A stretch of DNA of 64,000 nucleotides, from positions 1,359,291 to 1,423,290 of the forward strand of contig NZ_LMMV01000001.1 of NCBI RefSeq assembly GCF_001422405.1. Direction: 5' to 3'. The notes beneath the pieces are model-generated. The model worked only from the letters and a program-made list of their open reading frames with translations. It did not search any database and was not told where the DNA came from. Source of the stretch: Pseudorhodoferax sp. Leaf267. GTDB taxonomy: Bacteria; Pseudomonadota; Gammaproteobacteria; Burkholderiales; Burkholderiaceae_C. The position numbers were made by a program, and so were the translations under genes. Shown in pieces: positions 24,908 through 32,984 of the stretch (its first letter is position 1; the number at the start of each line of letters is the position of its first letter).

Positions 24908-25630
24908 TCAGCGTGGCGGTGTCTCGAGTTCGCAGGGTGGCGCCCGAAAGCCGGCCACGAGAAATGCGGTCATCTGCCGCACGCTGGCCTCCGAGTGGCC
25001 ATGGTCATCGTTGAAGCGCAGATTGCTGAACAGCACCGGCGGCCGCGTCATCCGCTGTGGTCCTGCCATGGCATAGATGAGCGCGCCGACCATCAGGTTG
25101 TAGCGCCACAGCAAGTCTCGAAGCGACAACGCGGGAAGGCACAGTTGCAGCGCGAGGACGAAGCGGCTGCGCACCGGCTCGTAGTGGACCTTCAAGAAAT
25201 CCTCCTCGCCTGGCATTGAGTACACGCGGGCGAGAAACTGCGTCACAACCAGAGACGAGTTGCCCTCATCGAGCGCGCCGTGGTCCGCGGCGGGCTGCTC
25301 GGGCATAACCCCGTGGATGACCGGCGCGATGAAACTGTGGACCACGCGTTCGAGCAGTGTGGCCTGCGGACCGGCCAAGGCAACATCGAGCATTCGCAGG
25401 CGCTCGTCGTTCAACGGCGTCACCCGCCGACTGAACATTTCCTCCAGCAACTTCTGCTTGGAGCCGAAGTGGTAGTTGATCGCTGCGACGTTGGCACCAG
25501 CCTCTTCGCAGACAGCGCGCACGGAGAGCGCCTCGGTCCCTCCACGCGCACAGATGCGCTCTGCCACGTCCAGGATCAGGCCTCTGGTCACCTCGCCGGA
25601 ACGAGGCCCGCCCGGAAAGTGACGCACCAT
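24908..25630 (-). CDS. TetR/AcrR family transcriptional regulator
   Basis: A 240-residue regulator. The N-terminal helix-turn-helix spans about residues 15-65 (ILDVAERI... VRAVCEEAGANVAAINYHFGSKQKLLEEMF). The remaining helices form the ligand and dimer domain and include a long C-terminal region (LLWRYNLMVGALIYAM). It is divergent from the Bug gene at 25739, and the 108-base gap holds two near-identical 17-bp operator candidates, so it is very likely a repressor of both itself and that Bug-cupin unit. It is convergent with the GMC gene. Confidence 0.93.
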   Translation of the reverse strand: MVRHFPGGPRSGEVTRGLILDVAERICARGGTEALSVRAVCEEAGANVAAINYHFGSKQKLLEEMFSRRVTPLNDERLRMLDVALAGPQATLLERVVHSFIAPVIHGVMPEQPAADHGALDEGNSSLVVTQFLARVYSMPGEEDFLKVHYEPVRSRFVLALQLCLPALSLRDLLWRYNLMVGALIYAMAGPQRMTRPPVLFSNLRFNDDHGHSEASVRQMTAFLVAGFRAPPCELETPPR

Positions 25631-25633
25631 GAT

Positions 25634-25650
25634 TTAAACGACTGTTTGAA
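25634..25650. promoter_or_regulatory. TetR operator candidate, site 1
   Basis: TTAAACGACTGTTTGAA, starting four bases upstream of the TetR start codon. Read on the other strand it matches site 2 (25709-25725) at 14 of 17 positions, and each site is itself a near palindrome of the form TTxAAACA..TGTTTxAA. Confidence 0.65.
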
Positions 25651-25708
25651 ACATCGCTTGATCTTAAGGGATAAGTCTACTGGGAGAGATTCGTGATTCA
25701 CTCTAGTA

Positions 25709-25725
25709 TTCAAACATCTGTTTAA
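25709..25725. promoter_or_regulatory. TetR operator candidate, site 2
   Basis: TTCAAACATCTGTTTAA, ending 13 bases before the ATG of the Bug gene at 25739. Together with site 1 it places one operator at each end of the divergent promoter region, a common arrangement for a TetR repressor controlling itself and its target. Confidence 0.65.
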
Positions 25726-25738
25726 CTCAGGATGTCCT

Positions 25739-26704
25739 ATGCGATTTGCCCAAGCAACTCTGGCACTGATAGCTGCCATCGGAATCGCCAGCAGCGCCTG
25801 TGCCCAAGACTTCCCGTCGCGTCAGATTCGCTGGATCGTTCCCTATCCTGCGGGTGGCGGCGCGGACAACGTCGCTCGTGCCGTGACGCTGCGACTGTCC
25901 AGCATGCTGAGCCAGCCTATCGTCGTCGACAACCGCCCTGGCGGAAACACCATCATCGGCACCCAGGCGCTGCTGTCTGCTCCGCAGGACGGCTACACGG
26001 TCATGAACTCGGCAGAGCAGGTGGCGGTGAACGGCACGTTGTATCCCGATCTGAAGTACTCGGCTGAGCGCGATCTGACGTTCATCGCGCCGCTGGTGCG
26101 GACACCGCTGGTGCTACTGGCGCGCCCCGAGTTTCCCGCCGCCGACGCAGCGGCCTTGATCGGTCTCATGAAGGATCGGGGAGACAAGGTTACCTATGGC
26201 AGTTGGGGACAAGGTGGCATGAACCATCTGACGATGGAGGCGTTCGCCGACCGCGTCGGTGTCACACCGATGCACATTCCCTATCCCGGCGCAGCACCCG
26301 CAGTCCAGGCACTGCTGGGTGGGCAGATCGATCTGTACTTTTCCGACCCTGCGACGGCTTTGCCCCACATTCGGGCGGGCAAACTCAAGGTGCTTTTGGT
26401 TTCCACCAAGGAGCGCCTGCCTTCGCTGCCCAACGTACCGACCGTCCACGAGAGCGGCTACCCCGGCTTCGACATGTACAGCTGGCAGGGTGTCGTCGCC
26501 CCCAAGGGTGTGCCCGAGGATGTCGTGCAGAAGCTGTCGCGGTCCATCCGCGAGACGCTCCAGGACCCGGCAGTGAACAGGGAGTTGGTCGAGCGCGGCT
26601 TCATCCCGTCGCCTGGCACACCAGAGCAGTTCCGTGCGTCGTTCATGACGAGCCAGAAAGGGCTCGGCGACGTCGTGCGCAAGCGCAACATCCGCATCCA
26701 GTGA
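25739..26704 (+). CDS. Bug-family TTT substrate-binding protein
   Basis: A receptor of 321 residues with a Sec-type signal peptide (MRFAQATLALIAAIGIASSACAQ). The ligand loop is PYPAGGGADNVAR, followed by VVDNRPGGN and a second-domain loop HIPYPGAAPA. It ends RKRNIRIQ. The gene is directly controlled, by inference, by the divergent TetR regulator through the two operators described, and is followed 40 bases later by a cupin gene. It is the only Bug gene in the window with an obviously dedicated TetR switch. Confidence 0.95.
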   Translation: MRFAQATLALIAAIGIASSACAQDFPSRQIRWIVPYPAGGGADNVARAVTLRLSSMLSQPIVVDNRPGGNTIIGTQALLSAPQDGYTVMNSAEQVAVNGTLYPDLKYSAERDLTFIAPLVRTPLVLLARPEFPAADAAALIGLMKDRGDKVTYGSWGQGGMNHLTMEAFADRVGVTPMHIPYPGAAPAVQALLGGQIDLYFSDPATALPHIRAGKLKVLLVSTKERLPSLPNVPTVHESGYPGFDMYSWQGVVAPKGVPEDVVQKLSRSIRETLQDPAVNRELVERGFIPSPGTPEQFRASFMTSQKGLGDVVRKRNIRIQ

Positions 26705-26744
26705 GCCAGTGCACCGGCATGACGCATGAACCAGGAGCCCTACC

Positions 26745-27170
26745 ATGACCCCTCCCCTTCCCGACACCGCACGCACCCACGACAGCACGCCGGCCGCGCC
26801 GCAGCCCCCACATCTGCGCTCGCATTACCTGGACACCAACGCCATGGACTGGCAACCCACGCAGTTCGAGGGCATCACGATGAAACTGCTGTACGCCGAT
26901 CCCGCTACGGGCATGTCCACCATCATGTTCAAGATGGAGCCAGGCTCCGTCGTCCCGCTGCACGAGCATACGTCCATCGAACAGACCTACATGATCGAAG
27001 GCTCGCTGGAAGACGCGGAAGGCGCGGCGAACCCTGGCGGGTTCGTCTGGCGTCCAGGCGGCAACATGCATGTCGCGAAGTCTCCAGGCGGTGCTGTCTT
27101 CATCTCGTTCTTCACGAAGCCCAACCGGTTTCTGGGAGGAGAAAAGTTCTTCACGGAAGCCAGCGGCTGA
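26745..27170 (+). CDS. Small cupin-domain protein (ChrR-like)
   Basis: A 141-residue single-domain cupin. The first cupin motif reads PLHEHTSIEQTYMIEG, supplying two His and a Glu as metal ligands. The second motif is GGNMHVAKS, supplying the last His. About 30 hydrophilic residues precede the domain. The ATG at 26745 follows CAGGAGCCCTACC, a reasonable ribosome site. It lies 40 bases after the Bug gene and is probably co-transcribed. Such cupins are acetylacetone-cleaving dioxygenase-like or anti-sigma-type sensors; the reaction is not assignable. Confidence 0.88.
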   Translation: MTPPLPDTARTHDSTPAAPQPPHLRSHYLDTNAMDWQPTQFEGITMKLLYADPATGMSTIMFKMEPGSVVPLHEHTSIEQTYMIEGSLEDAEGAANPGGFVWRPGGNMHVAKSPGGAVFISFFTKPNRFLGGEKFFTEASG

Positions 27171-27218
27171 TACGCACGCGAATGCGGCACTGATCGAAGA
27201 CGCAGCCTGCAGGCACAC

Positions 27219-27576
27219 ATGCAGACCTCGCTGGTCAAGCGATGCGCTGCTGATGGCCTGCTTTCGACGCAGGACGGCCGCCGGCCTGATCTTTCACAGC
27301 GACAGGGCCACCCAGTATTGCAGCCAGGACTTCCAGGACACGCTGCTGGCTTGGGGCATACGCAGTTCGATGTCGCGCGAGGGAAATTGCTGGGACAACG
27401 CCCTCACCGAGAGCCTGTGGGGACGGCTGAAAACTGCCTGTGATCACGGCCCCAGGTATGCCACGCGCGAGCAGGCGAAGCAGGCAGTCATGGACTGGAT
27501 CGCCTTCTACAACCACTCGCGGCTACATTCGGCTCTGGGCTACCTCAGTCCGATGCAGTTCGAACAACGCTGGACA
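27219..27576 (+). mobile_element. IS3-family transposase (OrfB) 3' remnant
   Basis: The C-terminal half of an IS3-type DDE transposase. Recognisable segments are AAGLIFHSDRATQYCS (second catalytic Asp), MSREGNCWDNALTESLWG (catalytic Glu), AFYNHSRLHSALGYLSP and MQFEQRW at the end. A one-base insertion near 27242 separates an upstream piece MQTSLVK from the rest. The N-terminal half, the upstream orfA and both terminal inverted repeats are missing, so it cannot move. Its last codons run in frame into a copied GMC oxidoreductase C-terminus. Confidence 0.9.
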
Positions 27577-27921
27577 GATGTGCAGACCCTGGTGAAGGCG
27601 ATCAAAGTGCTGCGCCGCATCGTGTCCCAGTCGCCCTTGGCTGACATGGTGATGGATGAGGTCGAGCCGGGTCCGCACGCCACCACCGACGCCGCGCTGG
27701 TGGAATACGTGAAGGCTCGCGCCGAGCTGGGCTACCACGCGTCGGGCACCTGCCGCATGGGTCTGGACGAGAAGGCAGTGGTCACGCCGGACCTGAGGGT
27801 CAGGGGCCTGGAGAACCTGTACATCGCCGATGCGTCGGTGATGCCGGAGCTGATCAGCGGCAACATCAATGCAGCGTGCATGATGATCGGCGAGAAGCTG
27901 GGGCGGCAGCTCAGGGGCTGA
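27577..27921 (+). pseudogene. GMC oxidoreductase C-terminal fragment
   Basis: A 345-base block colinear, without gaps, with 24501-24845 of the intact GMC gene and more than 85 percent identical by eye. It encodes the last ~114 residues (from DVQTLVKAI), including the catalytic His in YHASGTCRMG. It lacks the FAD-binding domain and is fused in frame to the IS3 transposase remnant before it, so it cannot be a working oxidoreductase. The open frame through both parts (27070-27921) is a fusion by accident rather than a designed protein. Confidence 0.9.
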
Positions 27922-28004
27922 GCCGCCTGAATGTCGTTGCTGACGCTCCGACGCTCAGGTGCGTGGCATGCCAGAAGTGGCCGCGGGCACCGATCCGCCC
28001 AAGC

Positions 28005-28307
28005 TCAGCCCACGACGCGCCGGTGATCGAATACGAACTTCTTCCAACGTTGGATTGTGTAGGCGCCGAAGATCCCGTGGAGGAAGAACGGATCGTTCTC
28101 GATGTAGTCGACTGCTTCGGCCCGGCTTTCGACGTCAAGAATGATCAGACCGCCGTTCGGGAAGTCGTCGTCGTCCGGAAACAGTCCACCGCTCGCAATG
28201 ATGCGCCCGGCGTTGCGCGTCACATAGTCGACGTGGATCTGGCGGAGGCTGCTCTTCATTTCCCGGTCTGTTCCGGGCCCGTCGACGAAGGTGATGGCAT
28301 AGGGCAT
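28005..28307 (-). CDS. YciI family protein
   Basis: A 100-residue protein of the YciI/dimeric alpha-beta-barrel family. The typical beta strand and motif pattern is visible: MPYAITFVDGPG at the start, GRIIASGGLFPDD in the middle, VESRAEAVDYIENDPFFLHGIF and a final YTIQRWKKF. A His/Asp pair in this family is thought to act in muconolactone-isomerase-like chemistry. It is the last gene of the minus-strand run cupin - FAH hydrolase - Bug - YciI, which suits a small isomerase or accessory role in ring-cleavage product processing. That role is inferred from context. Confidence 0.88.
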   Translation of the reverse strand: MPYAITFVDGPGTDREMKSSLRQIHVDYVTRNAGRIIASGGLFPDDDDFPNGGLIILDVESRAEAVDYIENDPFFLHGIFGAYTIQRWKKFVFDHRRVVG

Positions 28308-28386
28308 GGCGTGTTCCTGGATTCAGGCGGAGTGGAATGGGGGAGTGTCTGCAGTCTGGCCTGATGGCGAGCGTGAGCGGCGGCCG

Positions 28387-29439
28387 TCATTCGATCTTGA
28401 TCTTCTTGCCGACTTCCCGCCACTTGGCGACATCCTTCTCGATGAACTGCCTGAGTTGCTCCGGCGTGGAGTAGCTGGCGCGAACATTGGCATGTTCCAA
28501 CTGCTGCACCACGTCTGGCATGCGCGAGATGCGTTCGAGTGCTTCGTTGAGTGTCCGCGTCACCGAGGCGGACATGCCAGCCGGCCCCAGCAAGCCGTAG
28601 ATCGCGTAGACATCGTAGTTCTTCAACGCATCGGTGACGTCCTCCTCCGCCAGCGTCGGAACTTGGGGCAGCGCCGTGGATCGCTGGTTGCCCGTGACTA
28701 CCAGACCCTTGATCCGCCCTTCGTGAATGAACTGGGCCGCCGTAGCAATGGTCGGTATGCCGAAATCCGCATTGCCCGCGGCGACCTCGCGCACGACATC
28801 GGCGTCGCCTTTGTAGGGCACATGGGTCATGCTGATCTGCGTCAAACCCATGATGTATTCGGTGAACAGGTGGTTGCCCGAGCCCACGCCTGCGCTGGCG
28901 TAGTTGAGCTTGTTCGGAGACGACTTCGCGTAGGAGATGAACTCCTTCAGGTTGCTCACCGGAAGACTTTTGTTCACGGTAAGCACGGCGTTGACTTCGC
29001 CGACCTTGCCGATGTGGGTGAAGCTCTTGAGGATGTCGTAGGGGATGTTGGACCGGACTCCTGGCCCCATCGTCAGCGCGCCGGAGGTTCCGAGCCACAG
29101 GGTATGGCCGTCAGGGGCCGCACTGGCCACGGGCTGCGCCGCCAATTGCTCGAATGCACCAGGTTTGTTCTCCACCACGACGGGAACGCCGAGCGCCTGC
29201 TGCAGTTTCTGGCCGTATGCGCGCGCAATCAGGTCGGCGCCGCCCCCCGGCGTGTACCCCACCAGGATGCGGATCGGCTTGCTGCCCAGCGCGGGCGCAG
29301 GGCCTTGCTGCGCCTGCGCACCAAGCGCTGAAGCGCAGAGAGCGGCGGCCATCACCACCCGCACCGCCTGCACCGCAGGTGCCTGCCGTCCCATCCACGT
29401 ACGTGCCTGGGCGCGAGCGCCCGCATTGCTTGACCTCAT
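28387..29439 (-). CDS. Bug-family TTT substrate-binding protein
   Basis: A receptor of 350 residues with a long leader: the hydrophobic core VVMAAALCASALGAQAQ begins near residue 28. The ATG at 29439 follows GGAGACACAAT. The ligand loop is GYTPGGGADLIAR and the next ENKPGAFE. It is the closest relative in the window of the product of 5358-6347, sharing HVPYKG, GVGSGNHL and LLGPAGM. It lies about 100 bases downstream of the FAH hydrolase gene and 79 bases before the YciI gene, all on the minus strand. Confidence 0.94.
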   Translation of the reverse strand: MRSSNAGARAQARTWMGRQAPAVQAVRVVMAAALCASALGAQAQQGPAPALGSKPIRILVGYTPGGGADLIARAYGQKLQQALGVPVVVENKPGAFEQLAAQPVASAAPDGHTLWLGTSGALTMGPGVRSNIPYDILKSFTHIGKVGEVNAVLTVNKSLPVSNLKEFISYAKSSPNKLNYASAGVGSGNHLFTEYIMGLTQISMTHVPYKGDADVVREVAAGNADFGIPTIATAAQFIHEGRIKGLVVTGNQRSTALPQVPTLAEEDVTDALKNYDVYAIYGLLGPAGMSASVTRTLNEALERISRMPDVVQQLEHANVRASYSTPEQLRQFIEKDVAKWREVGKKIKIE

Positions 29440-29536
29440 ATTGTGTCTCCTTGTCTCCAGCGCAGCGCAGTGCAGCGCATTGAATTGGCCCACCGAGCGC
29501 AGTGGGCCCATGCCAGGCGCGGGGCCTCAGGCGCCG

Positions 29537-30400
29537 CTACGCGAACCGGTTGGTCAGGCGACCGATGGCATCGATCGTGATGGACACCTCGTCGCCCGCC
29601 TTCAGGAACCGGGGGGGCGAGAAGCCGATCCCGACACCCGCCGGCGTGCCGGTGGCAATCACGTCCCCGGGCTGCAATTCCAGGCCGGCGGACAGGATCG
29701 CGATCAGCGTCGGGATGTCGAAGATCAGGTCTCGCGTGTTGGCGTCCTGCCGCAACTCGCCGTTGACCCAGCATTTCACCGCCAGGTCGTCGTGCTGCAG
29801 CTCACCGGCCGTGACGATCCAGGGGCCCATGGGGCAGAAGGTGTCGAGCGCCTTCCCCAGGAACCATTGCTTGTGCTTGCGCTGCCGGTCCCGCGCCGTG
29901 ACGTCGTTGACGATGGTGTAGCCCCAGACGTGGTCCAGCGCGCGCGGGGCCGGGATGTCGCGGCCGGCCTTGCCGATGACGATCGCCAGCTCGGCCTCAT
30001 AGTCCACTTCGGACGTGGCCTGGGGATGCAACTGGACCGTGTCGCCGTCGCCGACCACGGTCGACGGCGGCTTGCTGAAGACCGCAGGGTACTCGTCGAT
30101 CTCGGCGCCTTTGACGGCACCGGCCTCGTAGCCGCTGCCCGCGAATTCCTTGGCATGGGCACGGTAGTTCTTGCCGACGCAAAAGATGTTGCGCCTGGGT
30201 ACCAGCGGCGGCAACAGGCGGATCTGGTCCAGTCGCACGGCTGTGGCGTCAACGCGCAACGTATCGGCCGGCGCGCCGTGGCGCTGGATCACGTCGACCA
30301 TGTCCTGCAGGTCCTCTGCAAGGGGTCGGATGCAGATGCCGTCGGCGTCGACGACGCCGATAAGAATGCGGGAACCCTGGGCATAGCGGGCAATTTTCAT
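29537..30400 (-). CDS. Fumarylacetoacetate hydrolase (FAH) family protein
   Basis: A 287-residue metal-dependent hydrolase/isomerase of the FAH superfamily, which cleaves acylpyruvates or hydrates and decarboxylates 2-oxo-enoic acids from ring fission. The metal-binding part is visible as VDYEAELAIVIG, supplying two Glu, and NDVTARD, supplying an Asp. The FCVGKNYRAHAKE motif marks the start of the catalytic domain, and GDVIATGTPAGVG is near the C-terminus. It starts 24 bases after the larger cupin gene in the same run. With the HpcH-type aldolase on the opposite strand it suggests a meta-cleavage-like or acylpyruvate pathway; the substrate is not known. Confidence 0.93.
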   Translation of the reverse strand: MKIARYAQGSRILIGVVDADGICIRPLAEDLQDMVDVIQRHGAPADTLRVDATAVRLDQIRLLPPLVPRRNIFCVGKNYRAHAKEFAGSGYEAGAVKGAEIDEYPAVFSKPPSTVVGDGDTVQLHPQATSEVDYEAELAIVIGKAGRDIPAPRALDHVWGYTIVNDVTARDRQRKHKQWFLGKALDTFCPMGPWIVTAGELQHDDLAVKCWVNGELRQDANTRDLIFDIPTLIAILSAGLELQPGDVIATGTPAGVGIGFSPPRFLKAGDEVSITIDAIGRLTNRFA

Positions 30401-30424
30401 GTGGAGGTCCTTGGAGTGGCTGGG

Positions 30425-31264
30425 TCAGAACTGCGGCAGCACGAGACGCAGGAACTCGGCTGGCGTGACGCCGCGTATCGCGACGGGCTCATGGTGCGCG
30501 GCCAGTTCGAAAGCCGAGTGCGGACCATAGGTCTTGCCACCAATCTCCACACTGCCCCTGCTCAGGAACAGCAGTTCGATCGACGGCTGGCCCCCGGCCA
30601 CGAAGCTCGCACCCGGCTCGACCCTGGTCAGCCCGATCTGTGTACGCCGCTCGGTGAACGTGCCCAGCCACTTGTGGAATACGCCGGCCACGGGGTCTTC
30701 GATCCATTGGAAACTTGCAGGATCCATCAGCACCAGGTCCTGATAGCGCGGACTGCCAAAACTGAGCTTTTGTCCGGTCGCCTCTTCGAAGCAGGCTTCG
30801 GATCCGTCCTGGTTGTGAAGCTTCCCGTTGGCGTCGACATAGCTGAAGATGCCGTCTTTGAAGACGCCTTTTGATTGGAGCGCCCGATTGGCTCTTTCCC
30901 GGCGCGCCACGCTCAGAAAGCCATTACCGCTGGCTCCCCCGAACTGAAGGGTGAGCATTTCCAGACCCTCGGGTCGGTCTTGCGGGCCATAGCGCACGCC
31001 CTCGGGAAAATAGCCAACCCACCCCTCGGGCATCGATTTACCCTTGGCGTACGGATAAGTGCCCTTGAGAATGTAACGCACTTGGTCGAAATTATGCCGA
31101 TGGCGGGGCGTGCTCCATCCGCCCGAGCCAGTCCGATTCATCTGCATGCAGTAATTGCTGGGGCTGTCGTCTTCCCCCGTCAGCAGAATCTTCAGTTCCA
31201 AGACGCCCTCGCGCATGCTGCCCACTTGGCTCTTCTCCGCCGAGGCTGCTTCAGACACTCGCAT
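30425..31264 (-). CDS. Cupin-domain protein
   Basis: A 279-residue protein with an N-terminal cupin-like half and a C-terminal cupin-like half. The first motif is STPRHRHNFDQVRYILKG: the HxH is present, but the usual Glu position is taken by Asp/Gln. The second half has EPGASFVAGGQPSIELLFLSRGSVEIGGKTYG, again with weak metal ligands. The ATG at 31264 is chosen because AGGAAA lies nine bases upstream, rather than a farther ATG at 31309. It is the first gene of the minus-strand run with FAH, Bug and YciI, divergent from the aldolase at 31506. It could be a ring-cleaving dioxygenase-like enzyme or a sensor. Confidence 0.85.
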   Translation of the reverse strand: MRVSEAASAEKSQVGSMREGVLELKILLTGEDDSPSNYCMQMNRTGSGGWSTPRHRHNFDQVRYILKGTYPYAKGKSMPEGWVGYFPEGVRYGPQDRPEGLEMLTLQFGGASGNGFLSVARRERANRALQSKGVFKDGIFSYVDANGKLHNQDGSEACFEEATGQKLSFGSPRYQDLVLMDPASFQWIEDPVAGVFHKWLGTFTERRTQIGLTRVEPGASFVAGGQPSIELLFLSRGSVEIGGKTYGPHSAFELAAHHEPVAIRGVTPAEFLRLVLPQF

Positions 31265-31369
31265 GTGTATTTCCTCCACCGCCACGCGGTAATTTAGGCG
31301 GTTGTGCATTAGCGTGGCGCGATGCTAGCGGTTGGGCTCTGAAATTAGAAGCCCTTTACCGGACAAGCT

Positions 31370-31384
31370 ATAACCCCTGGTTAT
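31370..31384. promoter_or_regulatory. LysR-type operator candidate in divergent promoter
   Basis: ATAACCCCTGGTTAT is a perfect dyad (ATAACC/GGTTAT with a three-base centre) containing the T-N11-A pattern typical of LysR-family sites. It lies midway between the divergent starts at 31264 and 31506. The LysR protein encoded at 33829-34764 is the nearest candidate. Confidence 0.55.
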
Positions 31385-31505
31385 TTCCCCGTGCTTACCC
31401 GCTGTTGACGCACCGCTCTCCTCCGCAGATTATTTGCCGATCCAAAGCTTCTTGTGCCTGGATGGTCCAGTGGAACTCGCCGCTACAAAATCCTCAGGAG
31501 AAAAA

Positions 31506-32339
31506 ATGCCTGCAAAGCCGCAACAACGTTTACTGCGCAACACCGTCAAAGACAAGCTGGGTCGTGGTGAATTGGTCTTGTCGCTGACCGTTCGTCTGGT
31601 GCGAACGGTCGAGATTTCGGCATTGGCTTCCACCGCGGGATTCGATTCGATCTACATAGATCTGGAACACAGCACGTTTTCTTTGGATGCCACCAGCCAG
31701 ATCTGCATGTCAGCGCTGGCTTTGAATATCGCACCGTTTGTTCGCGTTCCGAACGTTGATTATGTTGCCCGAGTATTGGACGGCGGGGCACTCGGCATCA
31801 TTGCACCGCACATTGAATCTTCGGAGGATGCCGAGAGAATTGTGCGCGCTGCGAAATTTCCGCCGCTTGGCCATCGATCTTTCTCCGCCGCATTACCGCA
31901 CTTTCAATACCAGAGCGTCGATGCAGGCGAGATGTTCAGCGCATTGGACGACGCCACCATGGTGATCGCCATGGTGGAGTCTGCCAAGGGCCTGGAAGCC
32001 GTCGATCGCATCGCCGCCGTACCGGGTGTGGATGTGGTCTTCATCGGCACAAATGATCTGTGCGCTTCCCTGGGTGTGCCCGGACAACTTGACCATCCGC
32101 TGGTGCGCGATGCCTATGCGTACGCCATGCAGGCCTGCCAGCGCCATGGCAAGTCGCTGGGGATCGGCGGGCTTGCTGGCAGCCCTGCCTTGCTCGCCCG
32201 GTATGTGGCCCTCGGCGCCCAGTACGTGTCCACCGGGACCGATCTGTCCTTCCTGCTCGGCGCCGCCACGGCCAAGGCACGACAACTTCGCGAGCTGCCG
32301 ACGCCCCCGGTGCCGCAAGCCGGCGGATCCACTCGCTGA
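31506..32339 (+). CDS. HpcH/HpaI family aldolase (class II, 2-oxo acid type)
   Basis: A 277-residue TIM-barrel aldolase/citrate-lyase-beta-like enzyme. Family motifs are IDLEHSTFS, the metal-ligand Glu in MVESAKGLEAV and the Asp in FIGTNDLCASLG, and GGLAGSPALLARYVALGAQYVSTGTD near the end. It would cleave a 4-hydroxy-2-oxo acid to pyruvate or glyoxylate plus an aldehyde. The ATG at 31506 is chosen because AGGAG precedes it; earlier codons are not conserved. It starts the plus-strand unit with DUF1330 and SDR genes, and its pairing with the divergent FAH gene fits a ring-fission lower pathway. Confidence 0.92.
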   Translation: MPAKPQQRLLRNTVKDKLGRGELVLSLTVRLVRTVEISALASTAGFDSIYIDLEHSTFSLDATSQICMSALALNIAPFVRVPNVDYVARVLDGGALGIIAPHIESSEDAERIVRAAKFPPLGHRSFSAALPHFQYQSVDAGEMFSALDDATMVIAMVESAKGLEAVDRIAAVPGVDVVFIGTNDLCASLGVPGQLDHPLVRDAYAYAMQACQRHGKSLGIGGLAGSPALLARYVALGAQYVSTGTDLSFLLGAATAKARQLRELPTPPVPQAGGSTR

Positions 32340-32387
32340 CTTTGTTTCGTCCCACCTCAACTCTCTGCAACTTCAAGGAACTTCACC

Positions 32388-32681
32388 ATGCCCAAGGCTT
32401 ATTGGATCGCTGCCTACCGCGCCATCAAGGACCCTGCCGCACTTGCGGAGTACGGCAAGCTCGCCGGCCCCGCGTTGCAAGCCGCAGGCGGCCGCTTTCT
32501 GGCGCGCGCGGTGCCTGCCATGGTGTATGAGTGCGGGATCAGCGAGCGCACGGTCCTGATCGAGTTCGACAGCGTCCAGCAGGCGATCGCCGCACACGAC
32601 GGTCCCGGCTACAACGCGGCGTTGCAGGCTCTTGGCCAAGCTGCCGAGCGTGACGTGCGCATCGTCGAGGCTGCTGCCTGA
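32388..32681 (+). CDS. DUF1330 family protein
   Basis: A 97-residue ferredoxin-like alpha-beta-barrel protein. MPKAYWIAAYRAIKDPAALAEYGKLAGPAL at the start and ERTVLIEFDSVQQAIAAHDGPGYNAAL in the middle are the family pattern. Function is not established for the family. It lies 48 bases after the aldolase with AAGGAACTTCACC upstream and is probably co-transcribed with it. Its size and fold resemble the YciI protein of the divergent operon, so each operon has one small dimeric-barrel protein. Confidence 0.88.
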   Translation: MPKAYWIAAYRAIKDPAALAEYGKLAGPALQAAGGRFLARAVPAMVYECGISERTVLIEFDSVQQAIAAHDGPGYNAALQALGQAAERDVRIVEAAA

Positions 32682-32984
32682 CTGCTTCCGTAGGGCCGGC
32701 TCGGCTTGTCGAAGGGCCGCGCCTTGCTGGCACGTCAGCGCCAAGGCGGGAATGCCAGCGCTCGTGAACCGGCACGGCCAAACGATGTCAGTATTTCTTT
32801 CGAAATGCAAAGTTAATGCAAATGGACGGTTGGCAGTTGGGGTCCTACAGTTCATTGGTCCGGCGCCATCCACGGTGTGGCGGCCCTCGGATTCAACAAA
32901 CTTCGAACCTCCCATGCATCTCAAACCGCCTACTTGCCCACGCGCCCTGCGCAGCCTCGCGTACCTGCATAGCGGAACCGTCTT
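32682..32984 (+). other. Gap between DUF1330 and SDR genes
   Basis: About 300 bases without a recognised gene. The first part carries GGCTCGGCTTGTCGAAGG (near 32698-32715), a variant of a TTCGACAAGC-type intergenic word common in related genomes, possibly part of a terminator. An AT-richer patch near 32783-32825, with an ATTTC/GAAAT dyad, may hold a promoter for the SDR gene. Confidence 0.45.

Noticed and set aside
27070-27218. Upstream part of the open frame reaching 27921, as the start of a true gene
   Set aside because: It overlaps the cupin gene in another frame; the recognisable sequence begins only with the transposase remnant.
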